DNA from: Hexactinellida sp. DTS-2022
Lineage: Eukaryota > Porifera > Hexactinellida
Direction of reading: 5' to 3'
Assembly: GCA_028753945.1 (NCBI GenBank)
Contig: JAPNXP010000004.1
Coordinates: forward strand, 310,001-374,000
DNA length: 64,000 nt
Shown piece after piece: positions 35,301 to 59,457 of this stretch; within the stretch, counting starts at the first letter, position 1; the number at the start of each line of letters is the position of its first letter. A program made the position numbers and the translations under genes. Under the pieces are notes generated by a model that saw nothing but the letters and a program-made list of their open reading frames with translations, searched no databases and was not told the DNA's origin.

Positions 35301-37408
35301 TTCCTTATATCACACATTTTGACTTTTTTGTAATACATAAAGGATGGTCTATCACACATTGATTGACCTCCCCCCTTGTAAGCGTTGCATAACGTTTAAA
35401 CGTCCCTTTTCTAATACAGTAGATGTCGGGTATAAGCACGTTGGAAAATGGTTGCCATATACCCCATATAATTTATGTCGGTTATAAGAACATGCCGGTT
35501 ATAAGCACATTAAGTGCAGTTCCCGACGATGTGCTTATAACCGGCATCCACTGTATTAAACTTTGAGATTCTACGTACCTCTGGAGCTCTGAACCCTGGT
35601 GTTCCAGCTCGCGACACCTGTTGACTCGGTCTTCCCACACAGATATTACAAATCTCATTTGGCGCATGTCTCTTCTCACAACCAACTATGTCTCCTAATT
35701 TCTTTGTGTTAATCGATTCTTTGAATCTGCTTAGAGAAGCACAGCTTTTCCTCACATCTTCTGGTGTATCATTCGAAATACCTAAATACTGTGCTAAGCC
35801 AAAATCCACGAGTTTGCAATGTCCGCTAATACAATTGTATAGGAAATTGCTTGGTTTTATATCCCTGTGTATTATGTTGTATTTGTGTACATGTATGATT
35901 GCTTCTAATAGAGAACGCATGTATTTCTGTGTTTCGTGTGGTGTCAAGGTGTGAAAAAACGTTTGAAACTTTTGATGAGGGAAATGTGGCATAACTAGGA
36001 TATAAATATCATTATGTCGCATGCATGTTAGTAGAGTAATCACATTTCGTTCCCCATTTAACACTCGTAACATTTGTATTTCTTTCTCAACTCGATCTGG
36101 TCCTGATGTTGGTACAAGCACTTTGAATGCTAAACTGAAATTATTTTCATTTATATACAAACCCTGGTAAACAGTGCTAAATGTTCCTTCTCCTATGCGA
36201 GTGAATTTATGGAAATTATCCTTGATTTGTGGGAAATTATTGAAGATATTTGAAAGCTTTTCTTGTTCATCTGCGATCGTTGGTGCGGTTGCCATTGCAA
36301 TTAGTATATTTACAAGTTGAGAGTTTTTTGTCGAGAAATCTTTATTTTATTCGAATTTGGTTGTTTTTTAACTCGAATATACAAAGTGAACTCTCGTTTG
36401 TAACTTTGTACATGAGACTTTATAACAGTAGATCGCACGGTTAATTATTCAGAAATTTGGTTCCTTCAGAACATTTCGAGTTAATTTTGCCATATAACAA
36501 ACTTATGTACTGTGTTTATTCTATAGTTATCCACTAACCATATACTTTATAATAATAAATTAATAATAATAATATAAAGGTCGTTCAAACATTACATAAC
36601 ACTTTCAAGAGGAGGGAGGGTGTTAATATTAATCGATGTGTGAAAGACAATTCTTTTTGTATTACAAGATGGCGAATAAGATGGTATAATTTCGGGAATT
36701 TTCTTTACTTAAAGAGTTCAACCGCTACGTTACGCAAAATACCAGGAAAATTAGACACCGACACCTCCCTAAATCACGCTTTTTGACCTGTTTTTATTAC
36801 AAAAAGATGGTCTGTTACACAATGGTCCCCCCTTGAAAGCGTTACTTAACGCCCCTCATGGTGTTACAGTGGATACCGGATATAAGAACACCGGTTATAG
36901 GAACATACCGGATATAAGAACATTATACTGGAAAACTATTGCCATATAACCCTATATAATTTATGTCGGATATATGAACATTCTACTGGAAACGGTTGCC
37001 ATATACCCCATATATTTATGCCGGTTATAAGAACATTATATGCAGTTCCCGACGATATTCTTATAATCGGCATCCATCCACTGTACAGTATTTTATATCC
37101 TATTGCATTAGATTCTACAAGGCCGTAAGATAGAGCCATACTTCCCTGCAATAGAGGCCTACACACCTCCAGACGACACAGACTCGCCTCCTGAGAGAGA
37201 AGATATCGATCTTCGCTTTCACACAGCTCGCTGGTTTATTCGCGAACAATTCGTGCGAATAAGTGCTTATAGCACTACTAATGATGTACGGCGTTTGTAT
37301 CCACATTTCACAACAGCGATTGATACTGATAATATAAGGAAAGTGTTTTCTGATTGCAAAAGAATAGTTAATCTTATTAATTTGAGGGATTTTCATATGC
37401 TGAGTTAA
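32391..37408 (+). CDS. Heterotrimeric G protein alpha subunit, Gs-like
   Basis: Four exons: 32391-32639, 33061-33386, 33950-34247 and 37112-37408. They total 1170 nt (389 aa; human Gs is 394 aa). The nucleotide site is complete: P-loop GAGESGKST (about 54-62), switch I with the GTPase arginine R192 and T195 (SRKRTEGIF), DVGGQ with Q218, NKQD, and a TTAID in the position of TCA-x-D. Gs-like wording includes [28 protein letters not shown] and [16 protein letters not shown]. The protein begins MSGGMCC: no Gly2 for myristoylation, but two adjacent cysteines for possible palmitoylation. Translation could also start at the second ATG (32403). The receptor-contacting C-terminus reads [10 protein letters not shown], unlike the usual Gs ending. 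AATAAA lies 11 nt after the stop (37419-37424). Intron 3 (2.9 kb) contains the antisense CDC7 gene. Confidence 0.93.
32818..32925. repeat. Dispersed repeat family I copy (G-alpha intron 1)
   Basis: Contains tgtaattttcagggactagc, aaggtcatttttaacatc, ttcacttttgcgaagccggg and attgaaaa. Confidence 0.6.
33428..33582. repeat. Family B MITE (G-alpha intron 2)
   Basis: ta-cagtcaactctcgttataacg ... ttataacgggtgtttacta; internal ggatattcgttataagcgg. Confidence 0.75.
33611..33898. repeat. Tandem repeat of a cggcacagctgtaattttag unit (G-alpha intron 2)
   Basis: The block gtcggcacagctgtaatttt followed by agat and ggccactatactata recurs near 33706, 33790, 33838 and 33889, with a related block at about 33624. 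Unit spacing varies from about 50 to 85 bp. Confidence 0.7.
34265..34402. repeat. Dispersed repeat family I, most complete copy (G-alpha intron 3)
   Basis: atcggctaacacctttt at the left mirrors aaaggtgttgaccgat at the right, so this family has inverted ends. The inner part has the shared aaggtcatttttgacatt and ttcaccttttcgaagctggg blocks. Confidence 0.7.
34490..36295 (-). CDS. CDC7: CDC7-type serine/threonine kinase (DDK catalytic subunit), nested in the G-alpha intron
   Basis: Two exons, 36295-35579 and 35065-34490, total 1293 nt (430 aa) with a phase-0 intron. Visible are the glycine loop [13 protein letters not shown]-like lysine K58 (AFKVL), catalytic [10 protein letters not shown] (D145) and VDFGLAQ (D164). 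The CDC7-specific insert has Cys/His-rich [17 protein letters not shown], followed by [14 protein letters not shown]. The C-lobe is split by a second insert rich in charged residues (about 320-365) before the final helices ([19 protein letters not shown]). In animals and yeast CDC7, with its DBF4 partner, phosphorylates MCM proteins to fire replication origins. At 430 aa it is shorter than human CDC7 (574 aa), mostly through shorter inserts. Both exons lie in intron 3 of the G-alpha gene on the other strand. A minus-strand AATAAA is at 34419-34414. Confidence 0.94.
35255..35404. repeat. Dispersed repeat family H copy (CDC7 intron)
   Basis: ttcaaacgttacgtacgc ... gcgttgcataacgtttaaacg gives inverted ends; inner ggatggtctatcacacattg. 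Confidence 0.65.
35415..35555. repeat. Family D MITE (CDC7 intron)
   Basis: ta-cagtagatgtcgggtataag ... cttataaccggcatccactg-ta. Confidence 0.8.
36573..36858. repeat. Two adjacent family H copies (G-alpha intron 3)
   Basis: A first part at about 36573-36680 (gttcaaacattacataacac, ggagggaggg, gtgtgaaagacaa) is followed by a second copy from 36715 to 36858 (gttcaaccgctacgttacgc ... cttgaaagcgttacttaacg). Confidence 0.6.
36865..37085. repeat. Family D MITE, internally duplicated (G-alpha intron 3)
   Basis: ta-cagtggataccggatataag ... tcggcatccatccactg-ta. The block gaacattatactggaaa..tgccatata..cc is present twice. It ends 26 bp before G-alpha exon 4. Confidence 0.8.
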
Positions 37409-38427
37409 TTGTCAGATGAATAAACCATTTTAATTTTGTCTAATTTCACTAGAAGATGTGTTTCATTGATGTCTGCATGTATTTTATACATGTTTGTTAG
37501 GTTCTCACTTTGCTCTTCATCAAGCTGATACACCCTTTGTGTTTTTGTTTATTTATGCCTGCCTGTGATCTGTAAACATTCTCTAAACATTCTTTTGTTT
37601 GTTTTGCTTGGTTTTTGTACAGTGTTTGATTAGAATATTTCATACATTATTAAAAGAAATAATATACTGTATATGACACCCGCTATCTCGAACGAATTTG
37701 AATTTTCCTCGTTTTAGTTTTAGGATTTGTATAGAAACACTTTGCTATTTAGAACGATTTCCTGTCCCTCCAAAAATTACAGCCCTATAACTTGTTTTAT
37801 CAAATTTTCGAACTATATTGAGTGAACAAAGACAAAACATCTTTATTTAATATTTGTAAATCTGTTTAGGTTCGTTTTCAGCCTATGTCACCACAGCATT
37901 CAATAAAATGTGGGCATATAAAACAAATTGGGGAGAAAAACTTAGTTTTTGTTCAGTTTTCTACAAATTGCTTTGAACTAACATTTGTGTTACATCAAAT
38001 GGGAGTCCAGGGTTTCATCTAGGCGTACGCGAAATTTTTCTAGGCGCTCGAAAATCGAGAGATGCTCCCATAGATGTAATACAAATTGAGTATTTTAGGC
38101 GCGTGTGAGCGAGCTCAAACTTAATCTAGGCGCGCCGAAAATTTTGCCTGGATGAAAGCCTGAATGAGATCATGCGAATTTCGAACATATTTTGATTTCC
38201 CCGGAGGGTTGAGATAGGGATGTTAACTATATTTAGACTAATAAATTTTATTTTGTTTATGTTACAAATTGGTTAGCTCATCTAACGAAATCTGCGAAGT
38301 GTTAGACTGGATTGGATTATCGCATATGGACTTTTCGCGAATTGACCAAATTCCCAATGGGCTGTTACTTTTATACTCGGTGGTTGCCTAATAGCCAAAT
38401 TGCCCTACGAGAAGATTAGTTTATGTA

Positions 38428-38629
38428 TACAGTCACGTCTGCTTATCGTGAACAACTTTTCGTCTGCTAAATAATATGAATTTTTTTAAATTATGAACAA
38501 GCCCTCTGGTCCCAAATTATCGACTAACATAGGGATTATATTAAGTTGAGTTCGCTTTTTATAAAGTCTCTCTATTATGAACACAATTTTTGGTCCCTTG
38601 AATGTTCATAATAAAATAACTTGACTGTA
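38428..38629. repeat. Family F MITE
   Basis: ta-cagtcacgtctgcttatcg ... cataataaaataacttgactg-ta; inner ggtcccaaattatcgac and ttaagttgagttcgctt. Confidence 0.8.
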
Positions 38630-38673
38630 GTATACATGATCTTATCAGTCAATTATTTATTTGTATAACAATA

Positions 38674-38880
38674 TAGAGTAGAACCTCGTTAGTACGAACA
38701 CCAGAGGCACATCAAAATACGTTGGCCTTTCCGGAATTTGTATTAATTAAGTTTACTATTAAGTATTAACCAATGTCATTTGTATTAAAAGGCTTTGAAG
38801 AGGACTGAAAATTCTGAAATAGTGTTCGTAATAACAGGAATTTTGTAGTAACCGTGTTCGTCTAACCAGGTTCTATTATA
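38674..38880. repeat. Family A MITE upstream of WDR5
   Basis: ta-gagtagaacctcgttagtac ... ccgtgttcg, then aaccaggttctatta-ta. It ends 74 bp before the WDR5 start codon. Confidence 0.75.
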
Positions 38881-38954
38881 TTTAGGAGGCTATATAGATA
38901 ATTTGACTGGTATTACCATTCGTTTCGTAGCATTATTTGAGGTTACCAGTTAGA

Positions 38955-52785
<13,831 letters not shown>

Positions 52786-52939
52786 AGTACGTAATTTCCA
52801 ACTCTTATTGAAAATTTAATAAATTACATATCATTTACAATTACAGTTTTGATAATACTTCATTAATTATATTTGTTATTACTTATATTGATAATTGACT
52901 GATAATTCAATTGTTATACAAACATCTAATTTACTAATT

Positions 52940-53075
52940 ATTTAATTTGAGAAAGCGTAATTTCAGGCACTAGAAAGGTATTATTTTTTCATCAAAAATT
53001 CAGTTTTGCCAAGCTGGGTTATTCTATTGAAAAGTTGTTGGCTAATATATTATAGTAAGCCCTTATTTAGTTAGT
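52940..53075. repeat. Dispersed repeat family I copy between WDR5 and ATE1
   Basis: cgtaatttcaggcactagaa, catcaaaaattcag, gccaagctgggtta and attgaaaagttgttggctaa..taagccct. Confidence 0.6.
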
Positions 53076-53178
53076 TTTCTACAGTATATAATTTTCTCAA
53101 TTATCTATTTATGTGGTAAGAGGCTTGTACTTACATTAAATATTGTGTTAAGCAATCAGGGATAATTTAATTAGAGAA

Positions 53179-54633
53179 ATGGCCTTTATGAACCTTGGGT
53201 GTGTTCAAGTTTTATCTGACATCAATGGAGCAGAAAAATGTGGCTATTGTAAGAAAAGTGATACACATTATTTAGAGGGTGGAATTTGGACATATAATTT
53301 CAGCCCACAACATGAAGAATACTTGTTAAATTACGGTTGGAGGCGTTGTGGTAATTTTATATATGTTATTGATAAATATAAGAATTGTTGTCCGCTTTAT
53401 ATGATACGTTGTGATGCGGAAAACTTCAAAATATCACACTCACAAAAGAAAGTTCTGCGAAAAATAACAAATTATTTAAAAGGGCCTTCTACAAAAACAA
53501 ATATTGTTAAAAAACTTGAAAAAGTTGTAATAAAAAAGGAAAATAGTCCAATTGAAGGTGCTTTTAATATCGTTGGACTTAAAACTGAAACTTTTTCACA
53601 AATAACAGAAGAAGAAAAAGCTTTAGGAGCTACACCACTTAAAAAGCAACCTCGAAAAGGAACTGGATTCGACCCAAGTAAAAGTAAGGCACCTTGTTTG
53701 AAAGCGAAAGAACGAAGGAAACTCAAAAACAAACAATTAATCGCAGAGAAACAAAGCGAATCGAACCCAGAAATTCCAACTAAAATGGATATTTCCTACA
53801 CACACAAAACAAACATTGCTAAAACAGTAGAAGATTACTTAAACGATCAAAAATACACTGAAAAATTTGCACATAAACTAGAAACAAGACTCATATTAGT
53901 AAACCCTGAATCTCCCGAATACAAATCTACAGAAATGGAATCACATCGAATTTACCAAGCTTACCAACAGAAAGTTCACGAAGATCCGCTAGATAAAACT
54001 ACACTTGACCAATACAAACGATTCCTTGTAACCTCAAAAGTTACTCCTTTGGAAGGAAAAGGTTTTACATACGGTTGTTATCATCAACAGTATTTTATTG
54101 ATGGGAAACTATTTATGGTTGGTGTATTAGATATTCTACCCAACTATATTTCTTCTGTTTACACATTTTACGATCCTGAATTCATGTTTTTATCTCCTGG
54201 AGTTTTTTCTGCACTCAATGAAATTGCATTGACGCGAAAACTACAAATTGATTGTGAATCTAAAATGTGGTATTGTATGGGTTTTTATATACATAATAAT
54301 CAGAAAATGCGGTATAAAGGAGAATACACTCCTTCGTATTTAAACTGTCCATTCACTCATAATTGGATTGATTATGAACAATGTTTGCCTCTTCTCGAAA
54401 CTGGAAAATACCAACGACTTGATACAACTGATAGAGAACCGATTCCAACAGATAGTTATCTGAAATCTGCTATTATATTTCACTCCGGTGATTTAATGCC
54501 TTATTCATTAGTTCTTGAAAGAGACCCTACTGCGAATATACATGAAGAAGTTATTGAAAAGTATTGTCGACTCGTGGGCCCCGAATTCTGTCAAAATACT
54601 ATCGCTATTTTTGATTTTTTCGCGAATAACTAG
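53179..54633 (+). CDS. ATE1: Arginyl-tRNA--protein transferase
   Basis: Single exon, 484 aa. The N-terminal domain has the conserved cysteines C21-x-x-C24 (KCGYCKK) and C70-C71 (NCCPLYMIRCD), which in ATE1 proteins are reported to bind an Fe-S cluster. The N-domain wording HYLEGGIWTYN and YGWRRCGNFIY follows the family. A basic, poorly conserved linker (about 95-200) leads to the C-terminal GNAT-like domain with YGCYHQQYFIDGKLFMVGVLDILP, SSVYTFYDPEF, LSPGVFSALNEIALTR, YYMGFYIH-like WYCMGFYIHNN and MRYKGEYTPS. The enzyme transfers Arg from Arg-tRNA to N-terminal Asp, Glu or oxidised Cys, marking proteins for the N-degron pathway. Length is close to vertebrate ATE1 (about 518 aa). The start lies 394 bp after the WDR5 stop codon on the same strand. 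Vertebrate ATE1 is intron-rich; this copy has none. Confidence 0.95.
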   Translation: MAFMNLGCVQVLSDINGAEKCGYCKKSDTHYLEGGIWTYNFSPQHEEYLLNYGWRRCGNFIYVIDKYKNCCPLYMIRCDAENFKISHSQKKVLRKITNYLKGPSTKTNIVKKLEKVVIKKENSPIEGAFNIVGLKTETFSQITEEEKALGATPLKKQPRKGTGFDPSKSKAPCLKAKERRKLKNKQLIAEKQSESNPEIPTKMDISYTHKTNIAKTVEDYLNDQKYTEKFAHKLETRLILVNPESPEYKSTEMESHRIYQAYQQKVHEDPLDKTTLDQYKRFLVTSKVTPLEGKGFTYGCYHQQYFIDGKLFMVGVLDILPNYISSVYTFYDPEFMFLSPGVFSALNEIALTRKLQIDCESKMWYCMGFYIHNNQKMRYKGEYTPSYLNCPFTHNWIDYEQCLPLLETGKYQRLDTTDREPIPTDSYLKSAIIFHSGDLMPYSLVLERDPTANIHEEVIEKYCRLVGPEFCQNTIAIFDFFANN

Positions 54634-55750
54634 TTGATTATAATTTACTATTATTTCTGAATGAGATAATTCTTAGTTATTTATGATTATGCTTCTATAA
54701 TTCTTCTAGACTCGATACATTATTTTTACACTCCGTTGATAGATTGTATTCTTTATTAATTTTTGTAATGATTGCTATTTTGTTATCCTTTTGCTTACCC
54801 ATTTACCAACTAAAGAATTAATCGTATTATATCTTATAATAAGGGTACTCGGCTAAATATCAAAATCGCCAATTAAAATAAATAGGATATTTGAGAAATC
54901 GGGTAACTGCCTGATTAATCAATAACTGAATTAGTCCCTTATTATTCCCATATTTGATTATTAAATGAATGGAAATACTTTTGGCATTACTTGATTTACT
55001 TTATGCCGATTATTACTTAGTGGGCCGGTTCTAAAATCACTGCCTTGGTTATTTTCCCTCTGTTTTTATATGTAATGCAATATATAGTTCGAATTATTGG
55101 AAATATTGTTAGATAATAGTACTCTTAAAATCGATCTAAACTAATGACAGTTCAACAAATTTGAGCAATAACATCAAAAATTCGAACGTTGCTCGTTTAT
55201 AGCTAATTAATTTGAATATTTGATAAATAAAATGTTTTTTGTTTTTTAATATGAATAATTGTGTTGTATATGAATGATAAAATAGGTAACCTATGTTATT
55301 TACGCTTTACTTGCACCTTAGTAGAGATTATACTTTAGTTTAAGAGTACTACTTTGTTATTATAACTTGTCTCATTTTCTTTGAAGAAATGAATTGATTT
55401 ATTGTAATTAGGTTTCCTTTAGTTAATAACAGCTATTGTTTTCAGCATTACACAAGTTGTTATCTAACTACATCAATTTTAATATTTTATGATTAATTGA
55501 ATCGACTTTGTTAACATTAGATCAATGGTTTCATGATTGTATGGTAAATTATCAAAATAATGTGCAATCAAATGTAAAGACTTTGTTAGTACGTACACCA
55601 TAGGGTTTCTAATTTGTTCTTAAAGAAATCATTAACCGAATTGTTTATAACAAACCTCATTTATTTGTGTTCTAAAATTCGGAAATTATTATTAATAAAT
55701 TAATAAATATTGTAATAGTATACTAATAAAGAAATCTAACTAATAACAAA
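54634..55750. other. Intergenic between convergent ATE1 and GLB1L-type gene
   Basis: 1.1 kb holding both 3' UTRs. A minus-strand AATAAA for the galactosidase gene is at 55665-55660. Otherwise AT-rich with no element or gene recognised. Confidence 0.5.
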
Positions 55751-57661
55751 TTAAAGTTTTGGTTTATCAACAAAATTAATTGTAGGTAGTCCAAGTATAT
55801 TAGTAGGTAACTCTGTTTCGAATATCATTATTTTATTTATCCCCAATCTGAGTACATTTGACGGAACAAATAGAGTTTGTTGCGGTCCAATATTCCAATA
55901 TCTTCCAAGGTTAAATTGGTTGATAAATAGAATACCTTTCCCCCAATTAGACATGTCAGCAAAAGTATCTTTTGGTATTCCTTTTATTTCAATTGTTCCT
56001 TTAATAAACATTGGCGTTCGTTCTTTTGCCGGCATTCTCTTCCAAATTCCACCTGTCTCAGCGGTTGTCAAGAAGTTTGGTAGAAATTCAATTGGATAAA
56101 TTACCCAATTAAGATCACTTTCATCATCGATAAAAATTGGGCCGATTAACTTTTGTCTTTGATAATCAAGTCTGTTTCCATAATTGACTCTACCAGGCCC
56201 TTCATACAGTATGTCAATAACATACTCGTTTTCTTCTATCAACGGTAGATTAATAGTCATTTTATTATAGGTACTCAAAGCATGTAAATATTTGTTGTTA
56301 ACCATTATGAGACCAGTTTGGTTTTGAAGACAATTATGGATTGAAATTTTTGTTGATTCTTTTTTCGCTCGCGTGCGATAAAGCATATACCCGAATTTCT
56401 GACCGCTATTTTTGTTTATAGGTAGTTGTTCCATTGATAAAAGTTTGTTTGTATTGATTTGGTTACGTAAATACACGACTGTATATAGTAACGGGAGATA
56501 TAAATGCATTGTAGCTTCACCATAATAAGCAGTTGTAATGTTTTCTGGTTCAATTGGCAACTTTCTACCGAAAGAATACCCGCTTAAAACCGACCTAAAT
56601 AGTCGGTATTTTTCTGTAATATCTCCATTTTCAGTTAAGGGTGCATCGTAATCGTAACTTGTGATTAAAGATGAATAAAATTCCGAATGAAATGCGCCAT
56701 TTGTGAACCCAAAGTTAGTTCCACCGTGGAACATGTATAAGTTAATAGAAAACCCTTTTTCAAGAAGTTTCGCGAGAATAGTAGTCAATTCTTTCGAATT
56801 CCGCGTTTCCTTATTTTCCGCACCCCATACTGTGTACCAACCAACCCATAATTCTGTTATCATTAATGGATATTCAGAATTAATTCCAGCTTTATAAGAT
56901 TTAATAAAATTTTCATTTATATTCGCTCCATTAATAGTAGTTAATACATCTGTATGTGGAATTGGTGTTACCCATAGACCATCTTCATTATCACTTGTTA
57001 TAAGCAGCTCGCTTATTCCCCTCTTACGAAAACCATCATATAGGTACTTCATATAATTAGCATCATTCCCATAAGATCCGTATTCGTTCTCGATTTGAAA
57101 AGCGATTATTGGCCCACCTCTATTTGCTTGTAATTTCGCAAGCATTGGTAGTAATGTATCGAAGTATTTATCAACAGCTGTTAAAAATGGTTTGTACATT
57201 GAACGTACTTTCATGTTTTCATCTCGAAGTAACCAACTTGGTAAACCTCCGAAATCCAATTCCGCACAAATATACGGACCAGGACGAACAATAACATTTA
57301 AGTCCAAACGCTTTGCCTCCAGGATAAACTTAGTGACGTCATACATTTCTCGGAAATTAAATTTACCAGGTGATGACTCGTGTAAATTCCAAGGTACATA
57401 AGTCATCACTGTGTTAAGTCCCATTGCTTTTGCTTTCATAAGTCGATCAGTCCAATATTTATGTGGAACGCGAAAATAATGAATTGACCCAGAAAGTATT
57501 CGTATCGGCCGACCGTGCATCCAAAATTCGCGACCTTTAAGTTTTAAGGTTGGGACCATGTTGGGTTTGTTCGCTTTATAGATTGTGTAGTATAGAATAG
57601 CACTGAGTAGTGTTAGAAATAGAATAAACGCGATCCGCTTTCGACTATACCGTCTGACCAT
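55751..57661 (-). CDS. GH35 beta-galactosidase, GLB1L2/GLB1L3-like
   Basis: Single exon, 636 aa, the same length as I recall for human GLB1L2. A basic start (MVRRYSRKR) followed by a hydrophobic helix (about residues 10-28) looks like a signal anchor, so the enzyme should face the lumen or outside. The GH35 TIM barrel shows SGSIHYFRVP, NTVMTYVPWNLHE, RPGPYICAELDFGGLP, QIENEYGSY with acid/base E193, and the nucleophile E270 in ITELWVGWYTVWG. FHGGTNFGFTNGA and YDYDAPLTENGD follow. The C-terminal beta domains end with GKGILFINQFNLGRYWNIGPQQTLFVP, typical of the family. It should release terminal beta-galactose; natural substrate unknown. All key residues are present. The gene is convergent with ATE1. 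Confidence 0.95.
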   Translation of the reverse strand: MVRRYSRKRIAFILFLTLLSAILYYTIYKANKPNMVPTLKLKGREFWMHGRPIRILSGSIHYFRVPHKYWTDRLMKAKAMGLNTVMTYVPWNLHESSPGKFNFREMYDVTKFILEAKRLDLNVIVRPGPYICAELDFGGLPSWLLRDENMKVRSMYKPFLTAVDKYFDTLLPMLAKLQANRGGPIIAFQIENEYGSYGNDANYMKYLYDGFRKRGISELLITSDNEDGLWVTPIPHTDVLTTINGANINENFIKSYKAGINSEYPLMITELWVGWYTVWGAENKETRNSKELTTILAKLLEKGFSINLYMFHGGTNFGFTNGAFHSEFYSSLITSYDYDAPLTENGDITEKYRLFRSVLSGYSFGRKLPIEPENITTAYYGEATMHLYLPLLYTVVYLRNQINTNKLLSMEQLPINKNSGQKFGYMLYRTRAKKESTKISIHNCLQNQTGLIMVNNKYLHALSTYNKMTINLPLIEENEYVIDILYEGPGRVNYGNRLDYQRQKLIGPIFIDDESDLNWVIYPIEFLPNFLTTAETGGIWKRMPAKERTPMFIKGTIEIKGIPKDTFADMSNWGKGILFINQFNLGRYWNIGPQQTLFVPSNVLRLGINKIMIFETELPTNILGLPTINFVDKPKL

Positions 57662-57714
57662 TATGTGCCTTTAGTTTGTGGGATAAAACAACTAAAAACA
57701 AGAAAATTCGTGTG

Positions 57715-58094
57715 TATAGTGAACTCCCGTTATAATGAAGTCCAAGGGGCCATATTTTCATTTCATTATAAGCGGTGTTTGTTATAACCGGAGTTCGTTA
57801 AAAGCGGAGTTCGATCTTAAATGAGTTCATTACAAGTTGAATTTAATCAGAGTTCATTATAACCGGAGTAAAATCAATAGATTAGAGGCTATATGGGATT
57901 TAAATGACTTCGTAATAAGCGGAATTTCGTTATATCCAATTAGTTGTAACCGAAGTTTTAATAATGTAATAAGTAGGAAGGATTTACGGACCATTGAATG
58001 ACTTCGTTATATCCGACTTGGTTATAACGGGAGTTGACTGTACATTATCCATCGGGGAATATAAATAACTTCGTTATAATGGGAGTTTACTGTA
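57715..58094. repeat. Composite family B MITE
   Basis: Starts ta-tagtgaactcccgttata. A first right terminus lies near 58030 (ataacgggagttgactg-ta), and a second part ends ataatgggagtttactg-ta at 58094. The block cggagttcgtt/cgttataagc recurs several times. Confidence 0.7.
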
Positions 58095-58848
58095 CATAGA
58101 ATTGGAAATAATATTTGTCACTAACATTATTTTGGGAGGGCATTATTGCTATTAGACGAATCACGATGTTTATTATTGATTCATTGTGTTATAAACATTT
58201 ATTGTAGACATGACACATGTACAAATGTCACGTAAAGTTTCGAACAATTCTATCAGTTGAACCTAACAATTGGCCCTGTATACTACTACCAAATTGGTCT
58301 ATTTTACCCCAAACAAACTACTCCTATACAGAGACAATTAAGTCTGTAATTTCTAATCTACAATGATTAGCATAGGTTGATCTCAATGGTTCATGACTTA
58401 AAATAAAAATTAAGGTTTCTTCTATTAGCACTTACCCCACTAAAGTTAGCATCTATGTTTCATGATAAATCGTTAAACTAAGAAGCTTAATATTTGCGTT
58501 AAAAAGTTCGAAAGATCCCATAATAATGAAGAGATAACATATTTGCTTACTTGATTAGATAGGAGTATCTCCCTATTTGGAAACTTTTGTGTTTACAATG
58601 TTATAAGGAAAATTATCAGAAACTGTGTTACTTTCTGCCTGAGAGCACGTTTTATCAAGTTGCAATACTTAGCTGCTAAATAGATTGTAGTTTTCAAGGA
58701 TTCATTCTGATCTTTCACATATTCATAAACATTCCTTTTGTCAATCTAGGAAATTTATGGCTATCATTATACTTGTTAGATTAACATTTATGAAAATCAA
58801 TTAAATACTAGATAGTAGACTCCAGTAGAGCAAAATATCTGAGAATTA

Positions 58849-59040
58849 AAAACAGTAGACACCCGTTAATATGAATACGTACAAGGGGAAATACGTATCG
58901 ATTAAGGAATACAGTTACTAAGATTCATTCCCATAGCTTATACAAATGCATGTAAGCAACTCCTGTTAATACCAATTTCAGGATAATAAGAACCAATTTC
59001 GACGGTCTCTTGGTGTTCGTATTAACGAGAGTACACTTTA
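58849..59040. repeat. Degenerate family A MITE upstream of CHFR
   Basis: cagtagacacccgttaatat ... tggtgttcgtattaacgag. Confidence 0.65.
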
Positions 59041-59457
59041 TGAACAACTTCGGTTAATAGGTATCTCTGATGAAAAGTACAAATTAGAATGTACCCTGTA
59101 CTTGTAAGTACTAACGAATTATACTGTGTATTTAACACAATTGGGAATATCGAATTCAGACAATATTTGGGATTTTATTTAAGCTACATTTGTTCTTACA
59201 GAATATATGAATTTAATCGAGTACAACCACCAATAATTCTGGTAATAGCTGTTTCTAAAACATTCTTTTCCTTGGAATTTGGATCCTAAAGTTGGTATAA
59301 GCATGGTTTATCAGGGCTATATCAATTTTAATTAAAATCCTTTTATCATGTCAAAGGGATTTTATGTCCCTCAAACAGTTTTAATGCTATTATTAACCCA
59401 ATTATACACTTTTCAAGAATTGTATTAACTGACTAGTCGCAAATCTAATTAGCTATA

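Larger units (their letters stand above)
37409..38954. other. Intergenic between the G-alpha gene and WDR5
   Basis: Contains a palindromic element at about 38004-38165 (tttcatctaggcgtacgcg ... cgcgccgaaaattttgcctg), a family F MITE and a family A MITE. No supported gene is visible. Confidence 0.5.
57662..59457. other. Divergent promoter region between GLB1L-type gene and CHFR
   Basis: 1.8 kb carrying both promoters, a composite family B element near the galactosidase start and a degenerate family A element before CHFR. The remaining sequence shows no gene. Confidence 0.5.

Noticed and set aside
36936-37396. Minus-strand frames overlapping G-alpha exon 4 and the family D element
   Set aside because: Run through a MITE and the antisense of the G-alpha C-terminus.
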